Shown here: positions 52,547-63,410 of the stretch, piece by piece
How positions within the stretch are numbered: position 1 is the stretch's first letter
Layout of the letters: each line of letters begins with the position of its first letter
Source: Endotrypanum monterogeii
Taxonomy: Eukaryota > Euglenozoa > Kinetoplastea > Trypanosomatida > Trypanosomatidae
Direction of reading: 5' to 3'
Assembly: GCA_000333855.2 (NCBI GenBank)
Contig: CM007349.1
Location: 69,213-133,212 of the forward strand
Length of the DNA stretch: 64,000 nucleotides
Notes under the pieces: generated by a model
Told to the model about the DNA's origin: nothing
Seen by the model: only the letters and a program-made list of their open reading frames with translations
Databases searched by the model: none
Position numbers and translations under genes: made by a program

Positions 52547-55500
52547 AGGACACCTGACGGTGTCTATATTCCTGTGTGTTGGTGAAGAGTCTTCTTGGGA
52601 AGACGCTCCTGCTGACTACTAAGCTCATCAAATGATGTGGCACGACCAATCTTTTTTCCCGTACTATTCTTTATTATTATCGGTGTAAGTTTTGACTGTT
52701 GTTTGTCTGCGTCCGCGTCCTCGTGTATGTACTACACGAGGAGACGAAGCAGGGGACAATACCTTTTATGACAGACAGAAAAAAAAATGGAGGAAGGGGA
52801 TCTTTGTCTACAAAAGTACCCTTGCGTCTGTATATCTGATCGCCTATTTACTTCCGGTGTATTGCATCTCGATAGTGCCGTGTGAACCCCTGCTTGAGGG
52901 CAAGGTTGTTTTTTTTTTCTCCCGGAGAGTGCGTGATGTTGTTAGTTTCTCCCATGCAATTTTGCATATCGATCTGTCGTCACACACTTTTACTTGGTGG
53001 GTGTATCCGTTGCGTCATGGTTGGATAAGATTTGACTCCTTTTTTTTTGTGTCCACTTACTGTTCAACGAGTGTTGGATTTTGATGTTTCTTCTTTAGCT
53101 CCTCTTTTTTTCCTGTCAACCTTTTTTTTTTTTTTGAGTGTCGGACTATTTCTATTTATTTGTCATATGTCTTGTATTCATATTCGTTAACACGCATCTG
53201 TTTAGCCTTCTTCTATCATCCCCAGCAGCTCATCAGCACACGCACACATACTTCTGTATATATGATTCGCTTTTTGAATAGCCTATCTTTTCTGTTTCGT
53301 GTGTATGCACGATTGAATGTTTTCCTTTTTGCGCTACCTTTCTGCCTGCACTCGCTCTTTTTTTTTTGTTAAAGTCGAAGGTTGGGGTGAGCGCTCGCCT
53401 TTCTTGTGTTTTGTTCTCTCCCCCGATTTTTTTCCTACTGGTTTTGATACGCGACTTCACAGTCATTTCATTGCTTTCCCTCCTTTTTTCTTCCGCAGGT
53501 TTTTGTCCTTCCTCACACTCGCTTTCCTGTTTTTTTTTTTGGTGGACTGGCTCGCGTCTTTGAGTCGCGCGGGCGTGTCTCTTATCTCTTCTTTTCCGTA
53601 CCTCACCCCCCCCTCCTCCTCCTCCTCCTTTTCCCTTCTTTGCCTTTCCCTCTTCCCCTTCCACCTCTGTCGCCGTCTTTACGCTTCATGGCTTTATCAT
53701 TCGCTTTATCTTCGTGTTCTTTCTCCAGTATTCCTGCTCGCCATATCTGTCCATCTGGCAGTCTACTCCTTCAGCATTTTCGTTCTTTTTGTTTTTCTGT
53801 GGTTGTATCTCGTTGTCTTTTACTGACTCTCTATGCTCCTTTCTATTATTATTCACTTTTCTTTCTGTAAGGTTTTGATGTAAACAACCGGAGAAAGAAG
53901 AGTAATCGAAGTGTTCCTGTGTTTTCTCGATGTTGTTTTTCTTTCTGCCCGTGTGACCCCCCCCCCTCATCGCATTTCTGTTTAAAAGTATTGTTGAGGT
54001 CAAGCTTTTGTGCTCCTTTTCGTTCGACCCTTTACGCGTGCATCGGACGCTGAGTATCGGTCTGGCAGTGTCTCTTTGCGTTTTAAATGCATATCATCCC
54101 CCCCTCTCCACTCCCTCATACTGAGATCGACACCCTTTTTTTTTTGTGTCATTTACTCTTGCCGTTGTGTCTGTCGTACGGGTTTCGGGGTGGGTGGTGG
54201 GGGCAGTGAAGTTTTTTCCCCCCTGAAAGAGGTGAGGAGGGGGACGGCGAATGTCCCTCCCTGCTCCCCCTTTTGTTTGAATGCAAGTCTTTTGAAGTTG
54301 CTTCTGTGCTTGCGTATACGTCAGTTTGTGTGTGACTTTTGTGTTGTGAACCTTGTGACGAAAAATGCACAAGAAGACACGCACAGGAAGTGGCAATCGT
54401 GTCTAACTTTTTTTTTTTGGTAGGTAAGTAGTGTTATACGAGGAAAAACTAATCTTTTGTTCTCTGGCCAGTTGTGCCAGAATGCGAGAGAGTCGATGGG
54501 GATTGGAGGATTCGTCTGTGTTTGGTTTCAGCGGAAGGGACAGCGATTTGAATGCGTTGTGCCCTTTTTTTTTTCTAACAGTTGGACCATCGCCTATTTC
54601 CATTATACATCCTTTTTTCCCCTTTTGTGTGTTTGCGTGTGTCCATGTGCATCTTCTACCGTTCCTTCTCTTTATTTTTTGAGAGCTCTATTTCTTCATT
54701 ACCCTTTTGCTCCGATTGTGTGTTTCACTGTCCGTTGTCGACGGAAGCGCCGTTCTGTAACTACGCGAAGACCTGTGTGTGCTAGGTGCACACACACACA
54801 CACACAAAAAGGTGATGTGCCAAAGACCCGTATACGATTCATTGAAGTTCTTTTTTTTTCCAAATACTCTGAAGGTCAACGGTCACGGATCTTTTCCCCC
54901 GTTTTGTCGCGCTTCAGATTTTCTCTGTTGTTGGAGACTTGCCTACAGCTGTTTTGTGTGCATCTTTGTGCTTGTGCATTTATCATCATTGTGTTTTCTT
55001 CGATTATCGTCTCAAGAGTCATTTTCTTCAATAAACTCAGTGTGTGTTTTTTTTCTTCAAAAGTGTTGTTGTCTTCATCCCTACACAATTGTGACTTTTC
55101 AGACCGATATGATGAGGCTGAACCAGCCTTCCGCTGGAAAAGAAAAAGGAACAACGTATTAGCGAGTGGACACATCTAGAAAACAGTTACAGTAAACAGA
55201 GGGCAGCCGATTCAGAGGTCACACATTCTCTTTTAGCCTCAACTCGAAAAGGCCAAATATGTTCCTGTTCATCTTGATGTTACTGTCTCTTATTTCGTAT
55301 TGGGTGCTTTTTTTTTTCGCAAGTTCGAATCAAAGATCTTGCCGTTTGTGTCGCTGAAGACTCCGTGATTCTCAAGATGTGTGTGATTGTTTACCATATC
55401 ATTACGTTTCGCGAGGATCTTCGCGTAAAAAGCCTCCTTTCTGCACGACTTCACGCAACCCTGTGTCTGCCTGGGCACTGTATTTCTGCTGCTGTTTTAT

Positions 55501-56277
55501 GAGGAAAAAGATGCAGTAGGGTACGATTCCTTCAACCCTCTACGCCTCATAGCTGTTTTTCGAAAGGGATCTCACGTGTTGGAGTGAATGCTTGGTTTTG
55601 ATTTTTTTTTTTTAGACCGATCTCTCTCTCTCTTTTCACGTGAGCGAAGGATGACCCACCTCTTTACGTACAAATTGGAGACACGCACGTACACGCACAC
55701 TTCAACACTCGACTGTCCACCTCTCTAAATGGGAAAAAAACTTCTTTGTTTTTCGATCACTTTATTTTTACAGCTTCCGCGTCAGTGTCACCGCTTCGTT
55801 CCAGACAGCAAACGCAGGGTGACAAGAGAGGGAGAATAATGAGTCCCTGGACATAAGTGCAGACTCTGAATCCAACCCACTCGAAAAGGACCTTTCCATT
55901 CTCTTGCATCGGCTACTTTCTTTGCAACCACATCATAACAGAGCGCAATCGATGGAAGGCTGCTCTGCAATCCGCGCTGCACGTACCGAAATCTATATAT
56001 CATTATTTGTTTTCGGAGGCGGATGGAGACGAGAGAAGCGCCGTCAAGTGCCTGAAAGGGATAGAGGAAACCATGTCGACTTATCAAAGGGGTACACATG
56101 GGTATCAGCTGATTTCAAAAGCCCAATTCGATAGAGTTCAAGCAACGAGCGTACATAGGAAAATGTAATACCATTGTGTAGACATATATTTACTGGCGTC
56201 TACCGTAAGGCAGTTTTCTGTCCCAGATGCAGAAAACAGAAATTGCCTGATCCTTCTCGTTTCCTGCAACCACTCTC

Positions 56278-56281
<4 letters not shown>

Positions 56282-56310
<29 letters not shown>
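56282..56310. repeat. (AT)14 microsatellite
   Basis: Perfect AT alternation of about 29 bp, followed by imperfect CATATATACATATAT. Confidence 0.95.
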
Positions 56311-56316
<6 letters not shown>

Positions 56317-57050
56317 TACATATATCTTTCTATTCGATTTCTCTTTTTCCTTGTCGTCCTGTGTTTCCCTGTCCATTTACCCAATCTCCTCCCTTCGTTA
56401 TTTTTTCGAAGATCGTGAATCATTAGACACAACATCAATGACCCAACACAACTCCTTAGGCGAAGGTTTTCGAAAAGAGCGACGCGAGGGAGAAAGACAA
56501 TGCCCACATTGATGAGGTCTGCACTGATTTTGTTCTCTTTTCGTTTTCTACTCAAAAGGAAGAAAAAACGGGGAACGGAAAAAAGGCTTTTTTTTAGCAC
56601 ATTGAATAAATTTTTTAAAAGGTAGATGGGAAGAAATCAATGAGAAAAACTTTTCTTGACTTTATTCATTTTTTTCTTTCTACTCGACAGTTCTATGCGC
56701 CTTACCGTTGTGTTTCTTTCCTTTCTGTTTGTTTCCTTTGTCATTAACTGAAGTGCTTCTTCCTTTCCCTCTCTTCCCTTTGGTATATAGTTGCTTCGTT
56801 TAGATTGAGAAATGAAGTTCCCCGGAAAGAAAAAAACTTGACCCTCCCCACCCCCCAAAAACAGCCTTTGTCTTTCCATCACGGACAAGTCATGTTTGTA
56901 GAGCTCCCTTGTCATTCTCACTCAGTGCGGGAGGAGCTCTGCATGGGTGACGGGAGGAGGAGCGCACCGTTGCCTTTTCATTGTAACCCTCTAGTCTGCC
57001 ACACTTGACCATGTTCATGCAACAAGACACGCTGCCGAAGATGAGCGGAA

Positions 57051-57098
57051 TGCACACACACACACACACACACACAGACACACACACACACACACATA
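57051..57098. repeat. (CA)n microsatellite
   Basis: About 48 bp of CA repeats with one GA interruption, in the leader region before the next gene. Confidence 0.93.
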
Positions 57099-57384
57099 CA
57101 AAATAGTGCTTAAAAAAAAAGACATCGCTCACAGTCACACAGTGTCCGTGCCTGTGTCTTACACGCACACCTTTCTGTCAACGGCGTTCAGATTACATCC
57201 GTGTCGTACACACACCGTGTACTCGCTGGTGACTGTCCTTGTTGATTTTAGAGCTCGAGTCGATGCTTCTCTTGTTCTCTTTACATTGCCTATTATATGC
57301 ATTATACACAACCTGTCTCACGAATTCCTCTTCACCTTCCACCTCTCTCACGATCTCCATTTTCTCCTCGCTCACGCATTTTCC

Positions 57385-57386
57385 AG
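57385..57386 (+). promoter_or_regulatory. trans-splice acceptor AG for the 310-residue protein gene
   Basis: Pyrimidine-rich run (about 57330-57383) ending in TTCCAG, 73 bases before ATG 57459. A second AG at 57407 could also serve. Confidence 0.55.
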
Positions 57387-57458
57387 CACCGACTTTAAGA
57401 TTACAGGTAAGGGTGCAAAAAAAAAAAACATCTATGCAGCGTTGTGAGAGCACAAGAT

Positions 57459-58391
57459 ATGTCCAGTGTCACATCTAGTGTCCTCAAAGATGTCCTGCTG
57501 CGGCCTTTACCGTGGTGGACTTCCACTCTCCCAACAGGAATACGAGGTGGGGATTCATGCATGAAGCTACTTACCACAGCATCTCAGAAATTTCAGCTTG
57601 GGGGAACAGTGTGTGATGATGAGAACGATGTCGCCGCACTTTTTTCCCTCTTCACTCACTCTTTCAGCAGTGGCACGGGCATCATAGAGACCGAGGTCCT
57701 TCTCACGCATGGTAGGCGGCTCAGGAAAGTTTCTTTCCACCGTGGTGATGTCAGGTTTCACGTGGATTTCTCTGAATTTCTTTCCTGTAGAGGGACAGCT
57801 TTGACAGAGGCTTCAGAACAGCTGGATCTCCTCGCTTACCGCACGCGGCGTCACACCTATGCTTCCCCATTCTGGGTAACGCAATCGCAATTAGAGGGCC
57901 ACTTTCTCAATCCGAGTATTCGCCACTCTACGCGTTGCTCTTCAGAGAATTCGACTGTGGTCAGCGAGGTCTATCGGAACCCCAACAAGTTCATTGAGCT
58001 GAATGGTGGAGCTACGGTGACAGAGCGGTACGCCAACTTGGACGAGTTCCGAAACAAGCAACATTTGGAACCGTGCTTGTTCTCATGCCTCTCTTTCTTC
58101 AGAGTTTTCTCACCCATTAACGTCAAAACACGTCTCAGATTCGATGAATGTGTGGAGTCGTATTTGCGAGTGGAGTGTTACCGCAGTAAGTGCTGGTGTA
58201 GTGTTTGGGGTACGGCGGATGACTACGCGCGCTGTGGATTTTCTACCCTCGACGGAGCTCTCGGAGTTCATGTGTTTGACGTCTTTGGAAATCCTTCCTT
58301 CCTCATTCATGCCTTTTGCACCACCTCACCACTTGAGATCTTTGCCAGATGTTACCCTGAAGATAGCATATGTCCCAGCGATATGCGCTGA
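57459..58391 (+). CDS. hypothetical protein, 310 residues
   Basis: Starts at ATG 57459; five further codons upstream lead only to a GTG. The protein is soluble, mixed alpha/beta, rich in Cys (11-12 residues, several near the C terminus: YRSKCWCSVWG, DDYARCGFS) with no signal peptide, membrane segment or motif I recognise. Codon use matches real genes to the end, and a good splice acceptor precedes it. The stop overlaps by 22 bases an ATG-initiated 171-codon frame (58370-58885) in another phase, which is probably 3' UTR. Function unknown. Confidence 0.75.
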   Translation: MSSVTSSVLKDVLLRPLPWWTSTLPTGIRGGDSCMKLLTTASQKFQLGGTVCDDENDVAALFSLFTHSFSSGTGIIETEVLLTHGRRLRKVSFHRGDVRFHVDFSEFLSCRGTALTEASEQLDLLAYRTRRHTYASPFWVTQSQLEGHFLNPSIRHSTRCSSENSTVVSEVYRNPNKFIELNGGATVTERYANLDEFRNKQHLEPCLFSCLSFFRVFSPINVKTRLRFDECVESYLRVECYRSKCWCSVWGTADDYARCGFSTLDGALGVHVFDVFGNPSFLIHAFCTTSPLEIFARCYPEDSICPSDMR

Positions 58392-58841
58392 TCGTCCTCA
58401 CACTCTCGTCTTTTTTTTTTTCCTGTCTGCTGCACAACTGCTGTGTTGTATACGTTACCTCACTCTCACATGCGGTGAGGGAAGTCAAGAAAGCATACTT
58501 GAACTACGAGAAAACTAAACAGATGGACGACAGACTCGAGCGCTTTTGGAAGTACAAAGGGAATTATCCGATAAAAATGAAAGCACTCGGATTCGCTGTA
58601 AGCTTGCACAGCAACGGCCAGAAGTGTCCGGATATTACTGTTTTGTCCCAGCGATACGTGATCGAGCATTCACGTGAGTTGCTTCGCTTCATCACCTCCA
58701 CTTCGCACCTTATGGCATATCTTTTTAAAAGTTACCTTCTCCGTATTCTATTTTCCTTCACCACGTCCTTCATTCTAATCTACCGGAATCCTTTTGTTGT
58801 TCTACCATACAACACAATTGAGTGCCTCTGTGACGATAGCC
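58392..58841. other. short intergenic region, weak extra open frame
   Basis: 450 bases. The frame 58370-58885 crosses it and contains a charged, protein-like part (KKAYLNYEKTKQMDDRLERF) before becoming hydrophobic low complexity. It overlaps both neighbours, so I do not call it a gene. A T run at 58410-58421 may be the pyrimidine tract for the next mRNA. Confidence 0.45.
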
Positions 58842-59204
58842 ATGGCAAAACCAGGAGCATCGGAAACCGAGGGAAACCTCTCTGAGAATCAGCGCAGCGC
58901 TTTTCGTCGTCGACTTCTTATTGAACTGTCTGTCTTGCGTAGTCGCTACGCACGACTCACCGGCGAACACCATGAACACACCGAGCGCACTTTGCCCCAT
59001 TGTCTTCCCGCGAACAATTTCCAATCCTCAGTCTCCGATACTCATTCTGCTGACGAAGATACCGGTGCGCTGTGTCAGAGCGACCGCGACGCGATAGAGG
59101 CGCTTTTTCACTCAATGGACGACTTCACCTTCGCGTTCAATGAAGGAAATGGCGAGGTGACACGCGACAACATCGTTTCAAAGATTATGACTGACATGAT
59201 CTAA
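58842..59204 (+). CDS. small hypothetical protein, 120 residues
   Basis: From ATG 58842. Hydrophilic: a basic helix (QRSAFRRRLLIELSVLRSRYARL, about 17-39), a Ser/Thr/His-rich linker, and an acidic helical end (DRDAIEALFHSMDDFTFAFNEG). No membrane segment, zinc site or recognised family. Codon choice differs clearly from the T-rich flanks. Some family of small kinetoplastid cytosolic proteins is likely but not identified. Confidence 0.6.
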   Translation: MAKPGASETEGNLSENQRSAFRRRLLIELSVLRSRYARLTGEHHEHTERTLPHCLPANNFQSSVSDTHSADEDTGALCQSDRDAIEALFHSMDDFTFAFNEGNGEVTRDNIVSKIMTDMI

Positions 59205-59688
59205 GTCGCCACATCTCTCCTAAACTGCTTGTTCTCCGGTACTGATGCAGAGAAGTGAAATGAACCTCTCTCCGCGAAACAAAAAAAACAACAACTGTGT
59301 ACACCGTTTCGGTGCCTCGGTGCTGACCCATGCCATCGTCGAAGAGTTTTCCCTTTAATCAAGGTTTTGGGAGCGACTTGAGGTATGTTTTTAAAGGTAT
59401 GTGTCTGCGTGTGTGTCGTCACCAAGTCCTCCGTACCTCCTCCGAAGCGGAGGCGCCCCTTACAGCCGTTGTAAGACATACTCGATTCTCCTCTTCTTTC
59501 TTTTTCTGGGCACTGTCGCTCATATGTTTTGTCTTCTTCTTACCTCGTCTATTTTCTTTTTTCCTTACAACCACATCTGATTGACCTCACCATCGCAAAT
59601 ACCTATTTTTCCCCTTTTTTTTTCATCTATCCCCGAACACCTCGTCAACAACGGTATCCAAGGACATACGGTAGCATCGTACCTAAAT
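59205..59688. other. intergenic region, pyrimidine-rich leader of RPS19
   Basis: 484 bases. Long T/C stretches (59480-59570, 59607-59635). AG at 59661-59662, 27 bases before the RPS19 ATG, is its likely splice acceptor. Confidence 0.7.
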
Positions 59689-60174
59689 ATGACTGCCTCG
59701 ACCAACAAGATTCGCCGCATCGGCAAGAAGAAGGGCGCGACCCTGAAGGACGTCAACGCCTGGCGCTGGATCAAGACGGCCGCCGGCCACTTCAAGCAGG
59801 AAGGCAAGATCTTCGTGCCGAACTGCACTGAGATCATGAAGAGCTCCCACGGCCGCGAGCGCGCTCCGCAGAACCCGGACTGGTACTACATCCGCTGTGC
59901 CGCCGTGCTGCGCGCCATCTACCTGCGCCCAGGCGTCGGCTACGGTGGCCTGAGCAAGCGCTTTGGAAACAAGAAGAACTACGGCAGCCGCCCCGAGCAC
60001 ACCGTGGCTTCCTCTAAGGGTCCTCTTCACTGGGCCTGCAAGTCGTTGACAAAGCTCGGTCTGGTAGAGCCTGGTGCACAGTCTGGTCAGCGCTTGACCC
60101 GGAAGGGCCACAAGTTCGCCGACTCCCTTGCCTTTCAGGTGCACATTCGCAAGTTTGGCCAGACCAAGGCGTAA
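59689..60174 (+). CDS. RPS19: 40S ribosomal protein S19 (eS19)
   Basis: 161 residues from ATG 59689; the longer open frame is leader. Clear eS19: VNAWRWIKTAAGHFKQEGKI, NPDWYYIRCAAVLRAIYLRP, GVGYGGLSKRFGNKKNYGSRPEH, then LTKLGLVEP and GQRLTRKGHKFADSLA. The protein sits in the small ribosomal subunit head and is needed for 18S rRNA maturation. Codon use is the most GC-rich and biased in the window (almost all C or G in third position for the first two thirds), as expected for very high expression. Slightly longer than animal eS19 (~145) by its N and C ends, which is usual for kinetoplastids. Confidence 0.97.
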   Translation: MTASTNKIRRIGKKKGATLKDVNAWRWIKTAAGHFKQEGKIFVPNCTEIMKSSHGRERAPQNPDWYYIRCAAVLRAIYLRPGVGYGGLSKRFGNKKNYGSRPEHTVASSKGPLHWACKSLTKLGLVEPGAQSGQRLTRKGHKFADSLAFQVHIRKFGQTKA

Positions 60175-60824
60175 CATCCGTGCTCGTATGTTTTTTTTTT
60201 CATTTTAGTTTTGTTTTTCTTTTTGTGAGTGATTCTCATGCGCTTGCTCTCCCTTAGAATAAAAAACAAAAACGACAATATCATCACTATGCCCGCAGAT
60301 GTGTCCGACTCTGTGAGTTCTTCACGATTTATTGACCCTGCGATATCCTATGGTCGTCTAGTTTCCTAGACACGTGCTTGGGCAGCGCAAGTACCGCAGC
60401 TCCCTGCTCCATAGACTTTAATCGAGTTTGTGGCCGCAAGAGTGGGCAGCCTATGCTATCACGTCTTGCTCTGCTCTCCAGGCAAAGCAAGGTGTGTGTG
60501 GGGAGACCTCAACCGATAGGAGAAACAGGGGAACAAAAGAGTGTTTGGAAAAAAAGCATGCGCGACACTCTACTGCATCTATTAACCTCGTTTTTCTTGT
60601 TTTTTTTTTTTCAAACAAAACGATTACCTACTTCGTCAAAATGTTTTTCTCATTCGAATTACTTACCCCTTCTTATTCGGTTTACATCTTGAGTCTTTTC
60701 CCCTTCTCAGATATCTTTTTTTTATCACACTCGCTCTGTGGTTTCCGTTTCGCTTTTGCTAGGGCACGATTGGTGGATTCGTGCACCTCACGGGAGGCCT
60801 TCGAAAAAAGGAAAGCTGAACCCT
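60175..60824. other. intergenic region, no gene seen
   Basis: 0.65 kb of UTR-like sequence with T runs at 60190, 60598-60612 and 60717-60725. No second RPS19 copy is present here. Confidence 0.75.
60771..60772 (+). promoter_or_regulatory. trans-splice acceptor AG for the terminal START protein
   Basis: Polypyrimidine (about 60716-60768) ending in GCTAG, 53 bases before ATG 60825. Confidence 0.55.
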
Positions 60825-61982
60825 ATGCCCTCTTTTTTTCTTCTTCTTCGGGCCGCCGCGATTGGAGCAGTGGGCGGCGCACTAACCTCCCTCCAGTACG
60901 CTCGGTGTACGCCCCAATTAACATCCTCTACGTTCGCGCCACCGGATACACCCCTTCTGGATGTTGTTGTCAGCATGGGTCTACAGGATCGAGCTTTGCC
61001 GTGGGAGGTAGAGACCGACGACTTTCGAGAGGGTTATGCGGGGAAGGCGTTGCCGCTACAGATTCTTCGATTGAGCGAGGAGTACACTGATTTGAGCGGT
61101 GTGAGTTCCCCAGTAATGCGCATTGTCAGCTTTTTACCTGGGGTCACGACTTCAGCTGTCTACGAGCATTTAACCGACGTGAAGCTGCGCCGCAGTTGGG
61201 ATAAAAACTACACTCACTTTGAGAAGTTCACAGGAGAAGAAGTCCCTCTGAAGCTCGCTGCAGTGGAACAACTGCAACGACCTCTTGCAACTGTGGCAAA
61301 GAAGCGCCCACAGTGCACCGGGGATAAATGCACCCTTGTTCCAGATATGTTTGGCGTTTCATTCGACCCCAACTGGTTTTGTCACCGCGTGGGTGGTGCG
61401 CTGCTTCGACGTTTCGGCTTAGCCGACCGACTCTTCCAGTACGAGCGTCTGTCGTACGTTTACAGCTTCCGCGAAACCCCTGATGGAGCAGTGGATCAGG
61501 CTGTCAAGAACGTTAAAATGTACGATGTTCTTTTTAGCGGCTCTAAACGTACCCGTGAGACCGCTGCGGAGGCATCCCCAGAGTTTTCTGCCTGGCTCCA
61601 GTCGAATCGTGATGCAGCACAGTGTGAGCAAGTGGACGTGAATTTCCAGCACATTTTGTTGCTCCCGGTTGCCGATGCAAGCGCACAACTGTTCGGTAAT
61701 TCAGACCAGATACGCGAGCTGTGCACAATGGGTAGTATATCTGACGAGAAGAGCACCAAACTCGTCTACAATCTCTGCCAAGATACACTGAACCGTCTCT
61801 CGCGTGGTGAGACGTCTTCGCCGGGAACACTTTTTCTCATGACGTCCTCCAACAACGTTAAGCTGCCAGCACGGCTGCCTCGATGGGCGCAAAAAATGAT
61901 TCTAGAATCCGTATCGAGAACAGCTTACGGTCGCCTGGTGCAGGCGTGTCGAGAAAACGAAATAAACAAAATGGCTCTTTGA
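60825..61982 (+). CDS. START-domain protein with N-terminal membrane anchor
   Basis: 385 residues from ATG 60825. Residues 3-25 (FFLLLRAAAIGAVGGALTS) form a signal anchor or signal peptide. A START-like domain follows from about 90: GVSSPVMRIVSFLPGVTTSAVYEHLTDVKLRRSWDKNY matches the START opening (compare VSPSVLFDQLHDAQYRTTWD in the gene at 27915), and the C-terminal amphipathic helix ends near ARLPRWAQKMILESVSRTAYGRLVQACR. A long insert in the middle, with CTGDKC and a YERLSYVYSF strand, is unusual. A membrane-tethered lipid-transfer protein is the likely role. It is the last gene before the telomere, 1.9 kb from the repeats. Confidence 0.8.
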   Translation: MPSFFLLLRAAAIGAVGGALTSLQYARCTPQLTSSTFAPPDTPLLDVVVSMGLQDRALPWEVETDDFREGYAGKALPLQILRLSEEYTDLSGVSSPVMRIVSFLPGVTTSAVYEHLTDVKLRRSWDKNYTHFEKFTGEEVPLKLAAVEQLQRPLATVAKKRPQCTGDKCTLVPDMFGVSFDPNWFCHRVGGALLRRFGLADRLFQYERLSYVYSFRETPDGAVDQAVKNVKMYDVLFSGSKRTRETAAEASPEFSAWLQSNRDAAQCEQVDVNFQHILLLPVADASAQLFGNSDQIRELCTMGSISDEKSTKLVYNLCQDTLNRLSRGETSSPGTLFLMTSSNNVKLPARLPRWAQKMILESVSRTAYGRLVQACRENEINKMAL

Positions 61983-63410
61983 TTGTGAAACTCAACCAGA
62001 TCGCTTCTATCATCGCGGTATCATCGCTGCGATGAGAGTTTTTAGTGGCTGCTAACGCAAACGAACAAACAATCATTACATATCTATATATATGGGATTC
62101 CCCCTATGGAAATAGTGATATCTGTCGTGCAACCCCGTCTTGCTTCAACCTAATAATCTGTTCAACGTTTCAGAGCTCGCGTTGTCGTAAACTTTTCCAT
62201 GTGAAGTCGCCCCGGTGTGGCATACGACAGAGAGAGAGGTGAAAGGATAGGGTCTACTTTTGTTGCTTTCTTATGGCTACGGTTTGTTCGCCTTTCGCTG
62301 TTCTTCTTATCTATCGCCTTTCTTAATCTTATTCACATTCATTTCTTTACACCACTTACTCCTTTCCAACGACCTCTCTGGCTGTGCTCTTTATTCACGT
62401 GTTTTCATAGCGATATTCTTTTTGAGGTGCGTCCTCGCCCTCTTGTATTGCGACGAGTGTTTTTCTACTTCCCTCACGGGCGCTTTTGCTGCACGTGCCC
62501 CACCGCTCTTTTATCAAATCATAGCTTGAACATGTAGTGCTCAGGGTGCGGCTTGACCTAACAGGTCATTTGTACAACGGAGCTTTTACGCTCTATCCAC
62601 TTGTGAATCCCGAACATCGGCTACCTGTGAAGGCAACATCACAATATGAGAGGTCGCTTCGCGCTCTTAAACTGACCTTCCCTCGGGACGCGTAATGACT
62701 GGATAACAGCCTTCAGGCATAGGAGTAGCAGTTCCGCCGGACTCATGGTGCTCTCATCTACTCGTGGAACCTTAACTGAAGTGTCCTCCAGATTCTCGAG
62801 GATGAACACTTTGCGCAAGAGCACCATACAAGGTTTGAATGAACTAACGTGGCCATCGACTTCTTGGCCCCTCAACTCGCATCTCCGCGGGCGGTCAGTA
62901 CCGGTTGTGACGGCTTACGGTCCTCAAACATTTTTTTTTTCCTCCTCACTTCCAGTTAATACTAGATAATTGTATGCGCATCTTGGTTGTGTCCACCAAA
63001 TAAAACCTCTGTGTGGTGGTGTGTATCCTCAACGGCTGGAATGCTCTGCGGCAAGTAAAATTTCTGGCATCGATCTTCGCGACGACTCACCGGGTCCTCA
63101 TCAGGAGTCAAATCCGAGAAGTTACAGTTCCCAAAGCTAGAGCGCTGACCTTGTTTTCTCTCTCTGTCAGCGAACTTCCCTGTTCGGTAAGTTGAGCTAC
63201 TATCTAGTACAGTCGCCAGGACATCTACCTTTGATCTGCGTCGCTGCACTGCCAGCGTGCGCTGCTCCAAGCGCCGGCTCCGTTCTCAGATCATGTTCTT
63301 TGTTTTCAAATTGTACGGAACACGTCGCCCTTTGGCAAGCCCGCTTTTTAGAGCTGAAAAAAGGAAAAAATGGGAGACCCGTTGTTCGTGAAAAGCCCGG
63401 TTTGGCAATT
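61983..63410. other. subtelomeric region, no gene seen
   Basis: 1.4 kb of mixed sequence with no open frame above 110 codons and none recognisable. T run at 62931-62940. Pyrimidine-rich part at 62260-62400. Confidence 0.65.

Larger units (their letters stand above)
52547..57458. other. 4.9-kb T-rich intergenic region
   Basis: No credible gene. From about 52,880 to 55,060 the + strand is strongly T-rich with many T runs of 8-14 bases; C-rich pyrimidine stretches lie at 53590-53660. CA runs at about 54788-54806 and 57051-57098, and an AT tract at 56282-56310. Open frames here, many of them antisense, translate low-complexity sequence. A polypyrimidine-CAG acceptor for the next gene is at 57385-57386. 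May be a very long 3' UTR of the RRM gene. Confidence 0.65.

Noticed and set aside
55320..55345. GTTCGAATC, like a tRNA B box
   Set aside because: No A box or acceptor stem at the right distance; no tRNA can be folded by eye.
55857..56168. 103-codon plus-strand frame with protein-like residues, overlapped by a 103-codon antisense frame
   Set aside because: No ATG near the start, stop immediately upstream, no recognisable family and no clear splice acceptor.
58370..58885. 171-codon ATG frame between the two hypothetical genes
   Set aside because: It overlaps both neighbours in other phases and turns to low-complexity hydrophobic sequence; most likely UTR.
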